Source: Streptomyces lucensis JCM 4490
Lineage (GTDB): Bacteria; Actinomycetota; Actinomycetes; Streptomycetales; Streptomycetaceae
Length of the DNA: 64,000 bases
Assembly: GCF_014650035.1 (NCBI RefSeq)
Contig: NZ_BMUE01000003.1
Location: 248,001-312,000, forward strand
Direction of reading: 5' to 3'
Position numbers and translations under genes: made by a program. Positions 32,997 through 41,922 of this stretch are shown here, piece after piece (the first letter of the stretch is position 1; each line of letters starts with the position of its first letter). The notes beneath the pieces were generated by a model. That model did not search any database. It saw nothing but the letters and a program-made list of their open reading frames with translations, and was not told the DNA's origin.

Positions 32997-35414
32997 TCAG
33001 ATCGACAGGCCGGCCAGTGGCTGTTCGGTCCAGACGGTCTTGCCCTCGCGGGAGTAGCGGGTGCCCCAGCGCTCTGCCATCTGGGCCACCAGGAACAGGC
33101 CGCGCCCGCCCTCGTCGGTGGTGCGGGCCCGGCGCAGGTGAGGTGAGGTGTGACTGGTGTCGCTGACCTCGCACACCAGGCGCCGCTCACGGATCAGCCG
33201 CAGGGTCGCGGGACCGCCGGCGTAGCGGTAGACGTTGGTGACCAGTTCACTGGCGATCAACTCGGTGGTGAACGCCAGGTGCTCCAGACCCCATTCGCCC
33301 AGCTTGGCCGAGGTCAGCGCCCGGGCCCGGGCGGCGCTTTCGGGCTCCGGGGGCAGACACCAGGAGGCGACGTGATCCGGTGGCAGCATGCGGGTGCGGG
33401 CGATCAGCAGTGCGACGTCGTCGGCGGGGCGTGCGGGGACGAGCGAGTCGACCACCGCTTGGCACGTCCGTTCCAGCGCGTCCGTGGGGCGGGTGAGCGC
33501 CGCGCACAGCTTGGCCAGGGCGGTGTCGGCGTCGATGTGGCGTTCGCCGAGGACTCCGTTGGTGTACAGGCACAGCAGACTTCCCTCGGCCAATTCGATC
33601 TCGCGGGCCTCGAACGGCAGGCCGCCCAGACCGAGCGGTGGGCCTGCCGGCAGGTCGAGCGGAGCCGCCTGTCCGTCCGGAGCGGTCATCACCGGCAACG
33701 GGTGACCGGCGCGGGCCACGGAGCACCGCCCGGAGACCGGGTCGTACACGGCGTACAGGCAGGTCGCCCCCACGACCTGCTCGTTCACGGGCCGTTCGCC
33801 GGCTGCTTCCTGTTCGGCCGCCAGCAGATCGACCAGGTCGTCCAGGCGGGACAGGAGCTCGTCGGGTTCCAGATCCAGGCTGGCGAGCGTGTGTACGGCG
33901 GTCCGCAGCCGCCCCATGGTGGCGGCGGCGTGGATGCCGCGTCCCACGACGTCGCCGACGACCAGGGCGACCCGGGCCCCGGACAGGGGGATGACGTCGA
34001 ACCAGTCGCCCCCCAGGCCCGGGCCCGCACTGGCCGGCAGGTAGCGCAGGGCCACCTCGACGGCCGACTGGTCCGCGACGAGCCGGGGCAGCAGGCTGCT
34101 CTGCAGGGTGAACGCGGTCTGCTGCTGCTGGGTGAAGCGCCGGGCGTTGTCGATGGCGACGGCGGCGCGCGACGCGAGCTCCTGGGCCAGGGTGAGATCG
34201 TCCGTCTCGAAGGGATCGGGGCGGCGTGACCGCCACAGGGTCATCACGCCCAGCACGAGGCCGCGTGCGGCGACGGGAACAGCGATCAGCGAGTGGGCGC
34301 CCGGATCCGGTGCGTGGGCCCCGTGGTGGCCCTTCGCCGAGAACCAGTCGGGCGGGAGAACGGGCTCCAGGACCGGCCGCCCCTCGATCAGGCATCTGGC
34401 CTGGGGCGTGCCGGGCGCGAACTCCACCGGTCGGCCCTGCGGATGCGGCGGGCCGGCCTGCTGGGCACCGAAGCCGGCGGCTCCCACCCGTACCACCGGC
34501 CCCGCCAGGGCACGAACCGGTTCCTCCCCGCGCGTGACCGGATGCAGCAGGTCCACCGACGCGTGGTCGGCGAGGTGGGGCACCGTCACCTCGGCGAGTT
34601 CCCGGGCGGTCTCCGCCACGTCGAGCGTGGTTCCGATACGCCTGCCGGCCTGGTCGAGGAGCGCGAGCCGGCGCTGGGCCCGATGGCGCTCGGTGATGTC
34701 CTCGATCAACTCGGCCACACCCAGGACGCGACCGGACGGATCCTCCATCCGGAAGGTGGAGACCATCGCGACCCGCTCCCGGGCCGGGTCCCACTCCAGG
34801 CGGACGAACTGCTCGGAGTAGATCAACGGGCTTCCGGTCTCGATCACCTGGCGCACCCGGTCCACGGCCTTGCGTGCGTCGTCGGGCAGGAGCATGTGGC
34901 CGGTGGGCAGGCCCCGGAAGTTCGCCGCCGGGACGCCGGTGAAGCGTTCGATGGCCCGGTTGACCCGGAGAACCGTCAGGTCGGGCCCGTGCACGACCAG
35001 GCCGATCGGGCACCGGCGGTACAGCCCGTCGAGCACCGCACGGTCCCTTTGCCACTCCAGGACGTCGGCCGCCAGGGCCCCGGCGAGAAGCCACTCCCGG
35101 ATCCGGCCGCCGCGGGAGAGCGGTTGGGCCCTGAGCCCCATCTCCACCAGCCGCCCGTCGCGGTGCCGCACGTTGAGTGACCCGAACCAGCCGCCGGCTC
35201 TGCGGCAGCTCGCCGCGGCCTCCTTCGCGGCAGGCAGGTCGCGCGGATCGAGGACCTCGTACACCGGGTGACCGAGCACGGCCGTGTCCGGGTGGCCGAG
35301 CAGTTCCTGCGCCCGCCGGTTCCAGCCGACCACGATCCCACGGTCGTCGAGCACCGCCAGGGCGGCGAGATGCGGGGCGAACGGATCGTCGTGGCTTTCG
35401 GTGCGCTCCGTCAT
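32997..35414 (-). CDS. PAS-PAS-GAF-PP2C phosphatase fused to HATPase
   Basis: Protein of 805 residues. The domains in order are PAS (about 12-120), PAS (about 130-250, ending AELIEDITERHRAQ), GAF (about 270-430, HSLIAVPVAARGLVLGVMTL), SpoIIE/PP2C (about 440-665, GGDWFDVIPL, VVGDVVGRGIHAAATMGRLR, PADDVALLIART) and a C-terminal RsbW-like ATPase (about 680-800, ELIASELVTNVYRYA, GGRGLFLVAQMAERWG). It thus joins a phosphatase and its opposing kinase in one chain. The ATG at 35414 has GGAGAAG upstream; a longer frame from 35525 lacks a site. Likely role: control of a STAS anti-sigma antagonist in response to a sensed signal. Confidence 0.9.
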   Translation of the reverse strand: MTERTESHDDPFAPHLAALAVLDDRGIVVGWNRRAQELLGHPDTAVLGHPVYEVLDPRDLPAAKEAAASCRRAGGWFGSLNVRHRDGRLVEMGLRAQPLSRGGRIREWLLAGALAADVLEWQRDRAVLDGLYRRCPIGLVVHGPDLTVLRVNRAIERFTGVPAANFRGLPTGHMLLPDDARKAVDRVRQVIETGSPLIYSEQFVRLEWDPARERVAMVSTFRMEDPSGRVLGVAELIEDITERHRAQRRLALLDQAGRRIGTTLDVAETARELAEVTVPHLADHASVDLLHPVTRGEEPVRALAGPVVRVGAAGFGAQQAGPPHPQGRPVEFAPGTPQARCLIEGRPVLEPVLPPDWFSAKGHHGAHAPDPGAHSLIAVPVAARGLVLGVMTLWRSRRPDPFETDDLTLAQELASRAAVAIDNARRFTQQQQTAFTLQSSLLPRLVADQSAVEVALRYLPASAGPGLGGDWFDVIPLSGARVALVVGDVVGRGIHAAATMGRLRTAVHTLASLDLEPDELLSRLDDLVDLLAAEQEAAGERPVNEQVVGATCLYAVYDPVSGRCSVARAGHPLPVMTAPDGQAAPLDLPAGPPLGLGGLPFEAREIELAEGSLLCLYTNGVLGERHIDADTALAKLCAALTRPTDALERTCQAVVDSLVPARPADDVALLIARTRMLPPDHVASWCLPPEPESAARARALTSAKLGEWGLEHLAFTTELIASELVTNVYRYAGGPATLRLIRERRLVCEVSDTSHTSPHLRRARTTDEGGRGLFLVAQMAERWGTRYSREGKTVWTEQPLAGLSI

Positions 35415-35650
35415 CCGCTTCTCCACCGCTGGACTCCACCTCGTAGTCGGTCGGCGGTGTTCCGCCGCTGGTCCTGACCGCGGGGGGTGGCCGCGTGACG
35501 GCGCCCCGTGCGGTGTGACCCTCATTCCGGATACGCGCTGACCTGCTGACGCCCTGCAAGCCTAGTGACCCGGGGCGGGACTGTGGCGGCCTCGCCCGCC
35601 GCGTGGCGCGGCGGGTCGGGCACCAGGGTCCGGAGGACGCCCCGGTCCGC

Positions 35651-36832
35651 TCAGCGAGAAGGTTCCGCCCGGACCAGTGCGCTCCCCAGCTCGCGTGCCG
35701 CCAGGGCCCAGCTCAGCTCCACCGCGGTGTCCGGGGCGTCCAGGTCGGTGCCGGTCAGCTCCTCGAAACGACGCAACCGGTAGCGGACGGTGTTGACGTG
35801 GACGTGCGCGACGCGGGCGACTTCCCGGATGCGCCGTCCCGTCGTCAGGTATGCCCGCACCGACTCCTCGACGAGCGCACCGAAGTCCCCCTCCGCCTCC
35901 AGTGGGCGCAGGTAACGGTCGACCAGCAACTCGGCGAGTTCCCGTTCGGCGACGACCGCCACCCGCCAGGACAGGTCACCCAGGTCGTACACGCCGCGCA
36001 GACCGTACGCACGGGCGGCCTCCAGCATCCTGCCGGCGGCACGGAAGGAGCGGTGCGTCGCTGCCAGGTCCGTCGGCGGGCCGAGTCCCGCCGTCAGCTC
36101 CAGATCACCGGTCGCCGGCCTCGCCCCGACGACTCCGGCGACAGCCCCGTCGAGCACGGTGAGCAGAGCGCCCCGGCCGTCCCCTCGGCTGCCGGACTCC
36201 AGGGAGCGTCGCAGCGCTTCCGGGGAGCCGTCCCCGCTGGGCACGGCTCTGACCGCCCGGTACGGCCGCGACGGGTCCAGGCCGTAGACCGCCGCACCAC
36301 TGTGTATGCCGGCCGCACTCAGCGTGCCGTGGAGCAGCCCGCGCAGGTAGTGGGCGCGGCGGCGGGCGTCGGAAAGGGCGCAGGCCGCCTCCGCCTGCCG
36401 GTGGACCGCGGCGATCCGCAGGCTCGCGACGTCCGCGAACTCCCACAGGCGCGTGGTGCGGTCGGCGATCAGGGCGGGTTCCAGCCCGCGTCGGGTCGCC
36501 TCGGCGAGGAACAGGTCCCGTATCGCGCCCAGCGCCCGGCGGAAGGCGTGGAGCCCGTCGCCGAGCGGCACGCCCCGGGCGACCCGGTCCCGGGCCACGT
36601 CGGCCTCGCCGAAGTCCTCCGGCACGGGCACCGTCCCCTCGCGCACCACCACGAGAGCCCGCTGGAAGTGCCGGTGCCAGATCTCGCTCAGGAGCTCCCG
36701 CGGCACCGCGCGGTAGGAAGGGACGTGGTCCGCCAGGTCGGCGTGCACCCGCCCGCCCACGTGCTCCCGCTGCGCGGCCATCGCGGCGATGACCCCTTCC
36801 AGGGACACCGCCGCCCCCGGTGGTCCGGGCAT
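35651..36832 (-). CDS. PucR-family regulator (1)
   Basis: Protein of 393 residues with a long N-terminal sensory region (VPRELLSEIWHRHFQRAL and GLEPALIADRTTRLWEFADVASL, typical of the DUF7/GGDEF-like middle of PucR proteins) and a C-terminal PucR HTH (YLTTGRRIREVARVAHVHVNTVRYRLRRFEELTG). It likely controls a catabolic gene set. The ATG at 36832 has GGAGG upstream; the longer frame from 36964 starts in the intergenic region. Divergent from the CMD/SDR operon. The dyad GGTCG-TTGTG-CGACC (36860-36874) between them may be its operator. Confidence 0.83.
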   Translation of the reverse strand: MPGPPGAAVSLEGVIAAMAAQREHVGGRVHADLADHVPSYRAVPRELLSEIWHRHFQRALVVVREGTVPVPEDFGEADVARDRVARGVPLGDGLHAFRRALGAIRDLFLAEATRRGLEPALIADRTTRLWEFADVASLRIAAVHRQAEAACALSDARRRAHYLRGLLHGTLSAAGIHSGAAVYGLDPSRPYRAVRAVPSGDGSPEALRRSLESGSRGDGRGALLTVLDGAVAGVVGARPATGDLELTAGLGPPTDLAATHRSFRAAGRMLEAARAYGLRGVYDLGDLSWRVAVVAERELAELLVDRYLRPLEAEGDFGALVEESVRAYLTTGRRIREVARVAHVHVNTVRYRLRRFEELTGTDLDAPDTAVELSWALAARELGSALVRAEPSR

Positions 36833-36859
36833 GGACCTCACCTCCGTCCTTCCGGAACG

Positions 36860-36874
36860 GGTCGTTGTGCGACC
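36860..36874. promoter_or_regulatory. Dyad between PucR and CMD genes
   Basis: GGTCG-TTGTG-CGACC, perfect 5-bp arms, 28 bases upstream of the PucR start at 36832. Possible autoregulatory site. Confidence 0.35.
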
Positions 36875-37053
36875 GACCAACAATCCGGCCGCCGCCCTTG
36901 GCCGGCGAGCCGTCGACATCCCCCCGCCCCCGGAAGCACAGTGGCACGGCGGCGGAAGGAGCACCTCGGCGCGTATGCGGCATGACGCCGGCCGACGCTG
37001 CCCGGACCCGCCCGTGCCACCGGCCCATCCCTACAGACAGTGCGGAGACCGCC

Positions 37054-37704
37054 ATGACCGACGAGCACCACCACCGGCCCCGACACCCGGCCCCCGACAC
37101 CGGCCCGCGCCTCGCGCCTCTGCCCGAGGGCGACTGGGACTCGTCCACCCGGGAACTGCTCGCCCCTATTCCCCGGGATGCCGACGGCCGCGTCGCCAAC
37201 GTCTTCACCACCTTGGTGCGGCACCCCGGCCTCTTCCGCCACTTCCTGCCGTTCGGCAGCCATCTGCTGCGCGACGGCCTGCTGCCGGACCGGACCCGGG
37301 AACTGCTGATCCTGCGCACGGCGTGCAACACCCGGGCCCGCTACGAATGGGGACGGCATGTGCCGCTCGCCAGGGCCGCCGGGATCACCGACGAGGAGAT
37401 CCGGCGGATCGGCGCGGGCCCGGACGCCCAGGGGTGGACGCCGGCCGACGCCCGTCTGCTGCGTGCCGCCGACGAACTGCACCGGGACGCGCGCCTGTCC
37501 GCGGCCACCTGGTCGGCGCTCACCGCCGACCACGACGAGGCAGAGCTGATCGAGATCACCGTGCTCGTCGGTCAGTACCACATGGTCGCGTTCTTCCTGA
37601 ACTCCTCCGGTACCCGGCTCGAGCCCGGCTATGAAGCGGAAAGCCTGCCGGCGCCCCCCGGGGCCGGCACCGGCACGCCTGAAGGGGCACACGGTGATGT
37701 CTGA
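37054..37704 (+). CDS. Carboxymuconolactone decarboxylase family protein
   Basis: Protein of 216 residues of the CMD/AhpD-like fold: VANVFTTLVRHPGLFRHFLPFGSHLLRDGLLPDRTRELLILRTACNTRARYEWGRHVPLAR (key residues ELLILRTA, C, YEWGRH). The single Cys with the C-N-T-R-A-R-Y-E-W-x-x-H arrangement resembles the CMD branch that lacks the CXXC of AhpD peroxidase proteins, so disulfide chemistry is not supported. The ATG has GGAG upstream. Its stop overlaps the SDR gene by eight bases. The operon is divergent from PucR (1), its likely regulator. Confidence 0.87.
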   Translation: MTDEHHHRPRHPAPDTGPRLAPLPEGDWDSSTRELLAPIPRDADGRVANVFTTLVRHPGLFRHFLPFGSHLLRDGLLPDRTRELLILRTACNTRARYEWGRHVPLARAAGITDEEIRRIGAGPDAQGWTPADARLLRAADELHRDARLSAATWSALTADHDEAELIEITVLVGQYHMVAFFLNSSGTRLEPGYEAESLPAPPGAGTGTPEGAHGDV

Positions 37705-38506
37705 TCCCCGGCGTTCCCCGACCCACCCGGCCGCTCCCCTGGCAGGCCGTAACCTGCTGGTCATCGGCGCGGGCACCCGCCCCAGTGACGATCCGAGGGC
37801 CCCGGTGGGCAACGGCCGGGCGGTCGCCGTGCTCGCCGCCCGCGCGGGAGCCTCCGTGGCCTGCGCGGACGTCTCGCCCGCCGCGGCGGCGGCCACCGCC
37901 ACCCTGGTCGGCGAGGAGGGCGCGCGTGGCCTGCCCCTGGCCGGCGACGCCACGGAACCCGGCCAGTCCTCGGCCATGGTCGCCGAGGCCCTCCGCGAAC
38001 TCGGCTCGCTGGACGCGATGGTGGTCAACGTCGGGATCGGGCTCGGCAGGGGCCTGGCGGACACCACGCCGCAGCAGTGGGAACGCGTGCTCTCGCTCAA
38101 CCTGAGCGCTCCTTTCCTCGCCGCCAAGTACGCGCTGCCCGCGATCGCCGACGGAGGATCGATCGTGTTCGTCGGTTCCGTGGCCGGGCTGCGCGCCGCC
38201 ACCGGCTCGCCCGCCTACGACAGTTCCAAGGCGGGTCTGTTCGGGCTCACCCGACACGTCGCCAGGGAGGGTGCGCCGCGCGGGATCCGCGCCAACCTGG
38301 TCGTCCCGGGTCTGATCGACACCCCGATGGGTCGCGAGGCCTCGGCCGGGAGGGCGTCGCGCGCCGCCTCGTTCACCCGCATACCGCTCGGTCGGCAGGG
38401 TACCGCCTGGGAGGTCGCCGAAGCCGTCACCTTCCTGCTCTCCGACCGCGCCTCCTACATCACCGGGCAGAGCCTGGTGGTCGACGGTGGGCTGAGCGCC
38501 GTCTGA
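37697..38506 (+). CDS. Short-chain dehydrogenase/reductase (2)
   Basis: Protein of 269 residues with a variant nucleotide loop (NLLVIGAGTRPSDDPRAPVGNGRAVAVL: the usual TGxxxGIG reads IGAG then GNG with an insert of about ten residues). The rest is canonical: CADVS, DA, NVGIG, the catalytic YDSSKAGL (Tyr, Lys) after VGSVAG, and C-terminal ITGQSLVVDGGLSAV. NAD(P)-dependent oxidoreductase of unknown substrate. ATG at 37697 with AAGGGG upstream (a GTG one codon earlier is possible). Co-transcribed with the CMD gene. A perfect 16-bp hairpin follows. Confidence 0.87.
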   Translation: MSDPRRSPTHPAAPLAGRNLLVIGAGTRPSDDPRAPVGNGRAVAVLAARAGASVACADVSPAAAAATATLVGEEGARGLPLAGDATEPGQSSAMVAEALRELGSLDAMVVNVGIGLGRGLADTTPQQWERVLSLNLSAPFLAAKYALPAIADGGSIVFVGSVAGLRAATGSPAYDSSKAGLFGLTRHVAREGAPRGIRANLVVPGLIDTPMGREASAGRASRAASFTRIPLGRQGTAWEVAEAVTFLLSDRASYITGQSLVVDGGLSAV

Positions 38507-38516
38507 GTACGCGGCG

Positions 38517-38554
38517 CCCGCCCCGCCCCGCCCCACGAGGCGGGGCGGGGCGGG
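38517..38554. terminator. Strong bidirectional terminator
   Basis: CCCGCCCCGCCCCGCC (38517-38532) pairs perfectly with GGCGGGGCGGGGCGGG (38539-38554) around the loop CCACGA. It lies between the convergent SDR and substrate-binding-protein genes. Confidence 0.75.
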
Positions 38555-38600
38555 GGCGGCCCCAGGGTCGCGGCATCGGCCGCGGGCCGCCCCCGCCGGC

Positions 38601-39878
38601 TCACTTCGCGAGCGGGCCGAACTCCTTGCGGGTGTCCACCGGCTTGCCGAACAACTGCCACCGCTCGCCCTTGAAGCGCATCAGCCGCATCGTCTCGATC
38701 GGGAAGGCGTCGCCGGGGCCCGTGGACAGGGTGACACCGGGAAGCAGCAGTCCCACCTTCACGTCCTTCAGGTGGCGCACCGCGTCCCGCAGCCCTTCCC
38801 TCGTCGGGCACTTCATCGTGTCCAGGGCCTTGTGCAGGCTGGCGGCCACGGCCCAGCCGTAGGCGTTGAACTGGTCGGCCGGATCGGTGCCGGGGGCGTA
38901 CTCGTGCATGGCCTTCAGGTAGGTCTTCATCTCGGGGTCCTTCGCCCACCGCGGGTCGGCCGGGTCCTTGAAGTAGGTCGCCGAGACCACGCCCTGCACG
39001 TTCTTGAAGCCGACGGGCCGGAGCACGGCGGCGGACGATGCCACGTTGTTCACGATGTGCAGCGGGTTCCACCTGGTGTTCCTGGCGTCGGCGGCGAGGG
39101 CCTGGCTGCCGAACTTCGGGGTGGTGACGTCCAGCAGCACGTCAGCCCCGGAGCGGGCGAGGCTCGCCATCTGGGCCGACACGGAAGGGTCGGTGACCTC
39201 GTAGCTCTCCGCGGCGACCACCTTGACGCCGCTGCCCGCGAGCGCCTTCCTGAACCCGCCGAGCAGGTCCTTGCCGAAGTCGTCGTTCTGGTAGAGGACC
39301 GCGACCTTGGCATGCGGCTTGCTGTCCCTGAGGTACTTGGCGTACACCCGGGCCTCGGCCACGTAGTTGGGCTGCCACCCGATGGTCCAGGGATGCTTGT
39401 GGTCCGTGCCCCAGACCGAGGCCCCCGTGGCGACGAAGGGCTGCGGCACCTTCTGCTTGCCGAGGTAGTCCCACACGGCCGCGGTGGAGGGAGTGCCGAG
39501 GGTCTGGAACACGGCGAAGACCTTCTCCTGCTCGACGAGTCTGCGCGCCTCCTCGACCGCCTTGGGCGGCTGGTAGCCGTCGTCGCGGACGATGAACCGC
39601 ACCTTGCGGCCGTCTATGCCGCCCTTGTCGTTGACGTACCTGAAGTAGGCGGACACGCCCTTGCTGATCGTGCCGTACGCGGAGGCGGGTCCCGACAGAG
39701 GGTAGATCCCGCCCAGCTTGATGGTGCTGTCGGTGATGCCGGTGGTCTGCTGGCCCTTGCACGCGCCGGCGGCGGCGGTGTCCTGGGCGTCCTGCCCCCG
39801 CTGACTGCTGCAGGCGGTGGCGGTGAGCAGGGCGGCGGTCGCGGCCGCGGCCGCCCGCAGAGCGGTCGTCTTGAGCAT
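38601..39878 (-). CDS. Branched-chain amino acid-type ABC substrate-binding lipoprotein
   Basis: Lipoprotein of 425 residues. The signal peptide has a lipobox ending TATAC (Cys23 lipidated). The mature part is a LivJ/LivK-type periplasmic-binding fold: GGIYPLSGPASAYG, RFIVRDDGYQPPKAVEEARRLV and a later DDFGKDLLGGFRKAL. The ligand may be a branched-chain amino acid, urea or another small acid; the fold does not fix it. Start at 39878 has GGAA eight bases upstream; an ATG at 39887 overlaps the permease stop. Last gene of a five-gene importer operon (LivG, LivF, LivH, LivM, then this one). Confidence 0.88.
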   Translation of the reverse strand: MLKTTALRAAAAATAALLTATACSSQRGQDAQDTAAAGACKGQQTTGITDSTIKLGGIYPLSGPASAYGTISKGVSAYFRYVNDKGGIDGRKVRFIVRDDGYQPPKAVEEARRLVEQEKVFAVFQTLGTPSTAAVWDYLGKQKVPQPFVATGASVWGTDHKHPWTIGWQPNYVAEARVYAKYLRDSKPHAKVAVLYQNDDFGKDLLGGFRKALAGSGVKVVAAESYEVTDPSVSAQMASLARSGADVLLDVTTPKFGSQALAADARNTRWNPLHIVNNVASSAAVLRPVGFKNVQGVVSATYFKDPADPRWAKDPEMKTYLKAMHEYAPGTDPADQFNAYGWAVAASLHKALDTMKCPTREGLRDAVRHLKDVKVGLLLPGVTLSTGPGDAFPIETMRLMRFKGERWQLFGKPVDTRKEFGPLAK

Positions 39879-39883
39879 GCGGA

Positions 39884-41035
39884 TCATTCCTTTTCCGTGC
39901 GGGGCGGTGCGCCCACGGGTTCGGCGTCGACAACTGCGGGACCCGGAGGGGTCAGGGTCGTGAGGGCCCCGGACCCGGCTTCGGGCCCCGGTTCCGCTTC
40001 GGGTGCGGATCCGGTCCCGGGCGCCGGGCCGGGCGGGGCGGCGGTGGCACGAGGCCGCCGGCGGGCGACGGCGGCCAGGACACGGCCCGGCAGACCGGCC
40101 AGTCCCGTCGGGGCCACGAACATCACCGTGATGATCAGGAGCCCGAACACCACTCCGGGTGCCGCCTCGCTCAGGTCCTGGGACACGCTCGGCACGTACA
40201 TCACGAACGCGGCGCCCAGCAGGGGTCCGTACAGCGAGGCGAGCCCCCCGACCACCAGGCCGGCCAGCAGGGTGATGGACAGGACGAAGCCGAAGGAGTC
40301 GGGCGAGACGAAGCCGATCACCCAGGTGTACAGACAGCCGGCGACGCCCGCGAACATCGCGCTCCAGGCGAAGGCGAGGGTCTTGTGCAGCGACAGCCGC
40401 ACGCCCATGACCTCGGCGGCGCTCTCGTTGTCCCGTACGGCGCGCAGTGCCCGGCCCGCCCGGGACCGCAGCAGGTTGCGGGCGCACAGCAGGGCCACCG
40501 TGGTGACGGCGAGGACGACGAAGTACGTCCACTGGTCCTCCGCCAGCCCGCTCCACGCGGGCGGCCGCAGCTTGTCCACGGTCAGGCCCATGGAGCCGCC
40601 CGTCACCGGTTCGAGCCGCTTGAGCAGGGGCGGCAGGAACACCGCGAACGAGAGGGTGACCAGGGCCAGGTAGAGTCCGCGCAGCCGCAGGGCCGGCACG
40701 CCGAAACCGAGGCCCAGCAGGAAGCATCCGGCGGCCGCGGCCGGCAGCGTGGCCAGGTGGCCGGTCCCGTACCGGTCGAGCATGACCGCCGCCGTGTAGG
40801 CCCCGGCGGCGAAGAACGCGCCGTGCCCGAGCGAGATCTGCCCGCCGAAACCGACCAGCAGGTTCAGACCGGCCAGCGCCACGGCGTACAGCAGCACCAT
40901 GGTCAGCTGGAAGACCTGGAAGGGAGCGAAGTAGAAGGGTGCCCCGACGGCGGCCGCCGTCGCGAGCAGCACGGTGAGCGCGGCCCGCAGGCGCCGGGCA
41001 CGGGCCGTGCCGAGTGCGGTGACGATCGTGTTCAT
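39884..41035 (-). CDS. livM: Branched-chain amino acid ABC permease, LivM type
   Basis: Protein of 383 residues with about ten hydrophobic helices and the LivM signature GLNLLVGFGGQISLGHGAFFAAGAYTAA plus LRGLYLALVTLSFA and the EAA-like loop RDNESAAEVMGVRLSLHKTLAFAWSA. The C-terminal 60 residues are a Pro/Ala-rich cytoplasmic extension not usual in the family. The ATG overlaps the LivH stop. Forms the membrane channel with LivH. Confidence 0.88.
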   Translation of the reverse strand: MNTIVTALGTARARRLRAALTVLLATAAAVGAPFYFAPFQVFQLTMVLLYAVALAGLNLLVGFGGQISLGHGAFFAAGAYTAAVMLDRYGTGHLATLPAAAAGCFLLGLGFGVPALRLRGLYLALVTLSFAVFLPPLLKRLEPVTGGSMGLTVDKLRPPAWSGLAEDQWTYFVVLAVTTVALLCARNLLRSRAGRALRAVRDNESAAEVMGVRLSLHKTLAFAWSAMFAGVAGCLYTWVIGFVSPDSFGFVLSITLLAGLVVGGLASLYGPLLGAAFVMYVPSVSQDLSEAAPGVVFGLLIITVMFVAPTGLAGLPGRVLAAVARRRPRATAAPPGPAPGTGSAPEAEPGPEAGSGALTTLTPPGPAVVDAEPVGAPPRTEKE

Positions 41036-41922
41036 GCGCGCTCCACCGCCGCCCGTCCGAACAGTCCCTGGGGCCGCACCAGCAGCACCGCCAGAATGAT
41101 CAACAGAGGGACACCCACCTTCAGATCGGCGCCGATCACGTCCACGTACGCCCCGGTCAGCGTTTCGGCGAGGCCCACGAACAGGCCGCCGACGACCGCA
41201 CCGACCGGGCTGTCGAACCCACCGAGAGTGGCCGCGGCGAACGCGTAGATCAGCACTCCGCCCATCATGTTGGGCTCCAGGAACAGCACCGGGGCGACGA
41301 GCACGCCCGACACCGCGCCGACCGTCGCGGCCAGCCCCCAGCCGAGCATCAGCACGCGGCCCACCCGGATGCCCGACAGCCGGGCCGAAACCGGGTTGCA
41401 GGCCACCGCCCGCATCACCAGACCGGTGGAGGTGTGCTGGAACAGCAGATACAGCAGGCCCATCACGACGGCCACCACGCCGAGGATCCCGAGCGTCGAC
41501 CAGTCCACGCGCACCCCGGCCAGGTCGATCCCGCCGTCCGGGAACGGCTGCGGGAAGTCCTTCACCGTGAACGACCAGATCAGGCCGGCCAGCGCGTTGA
41601 CGAGGATGAACAGACCGACCGTGACGATGACCACCGTCAGCTCGGGCGCGTCCCGCACGGGACGGATGACGATCCGCTCGACCAGCATGCCGCCGGCGAA
41701 GGACACCGCGAGGGTGACCGGCAGTGCCAGCCAGAACGGCATTCCGGACGCCACCAGCTGCCAGGCCACGTAGGTCGAGAGCATGGCCAGCTCGCCCTGG
41801 GCGAAGTTGACGATGCCCGTGAACCGGTGGATCAGCACCAGGGCCAGCGCGAGGCTCGCGTAGACCGCGCCGGAGCCCAGTCCTTCCACCACCTGCTGGA
41901 GAAGGTCGGTCACGGCACTCAC
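41032..41922 (-). CDS. livH: Branched-chain amino acid ABC permease, LivH type
   Basis: Protein of 296 residues with about eight hydrophobic helices and the LivH motifs SGAVYASLALALVLIHRFTGIVNFAQGELAMLSTYVAW and RAVACNPVSARLSGIRVGRV. Pairs with LivM as the channel. GTG start overlaps the LivF stop (GTGA). Standard length. Confidence 0.9.
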   Translation of the reverse strand: MSAVTDLLQQVVEGLGSGAVYASLALALVLIHRFTGIVNFAQGELAMLSTYVAWQLVASGMPFWLALPVTLAVSFAGGMLVERIVIRPVRDAPELTVVIVTVGLFILVNALAGLIWSFTVKDFPQPFPDGGIDLAGVRVDWSTLGILGVVAVVMGLLYLLFQHTSTGLVMRAVACNPVSARLSGIRVGRVLMLGWGLAATVGAVSGVLVAPVLFLEPNMMGGVLIYAFAAATLGGFDSPVGAVVGGLFVGLAETLTGAYVDVIGADLKVGVPLLIILAVLLVRPQGLFGRAAVERA

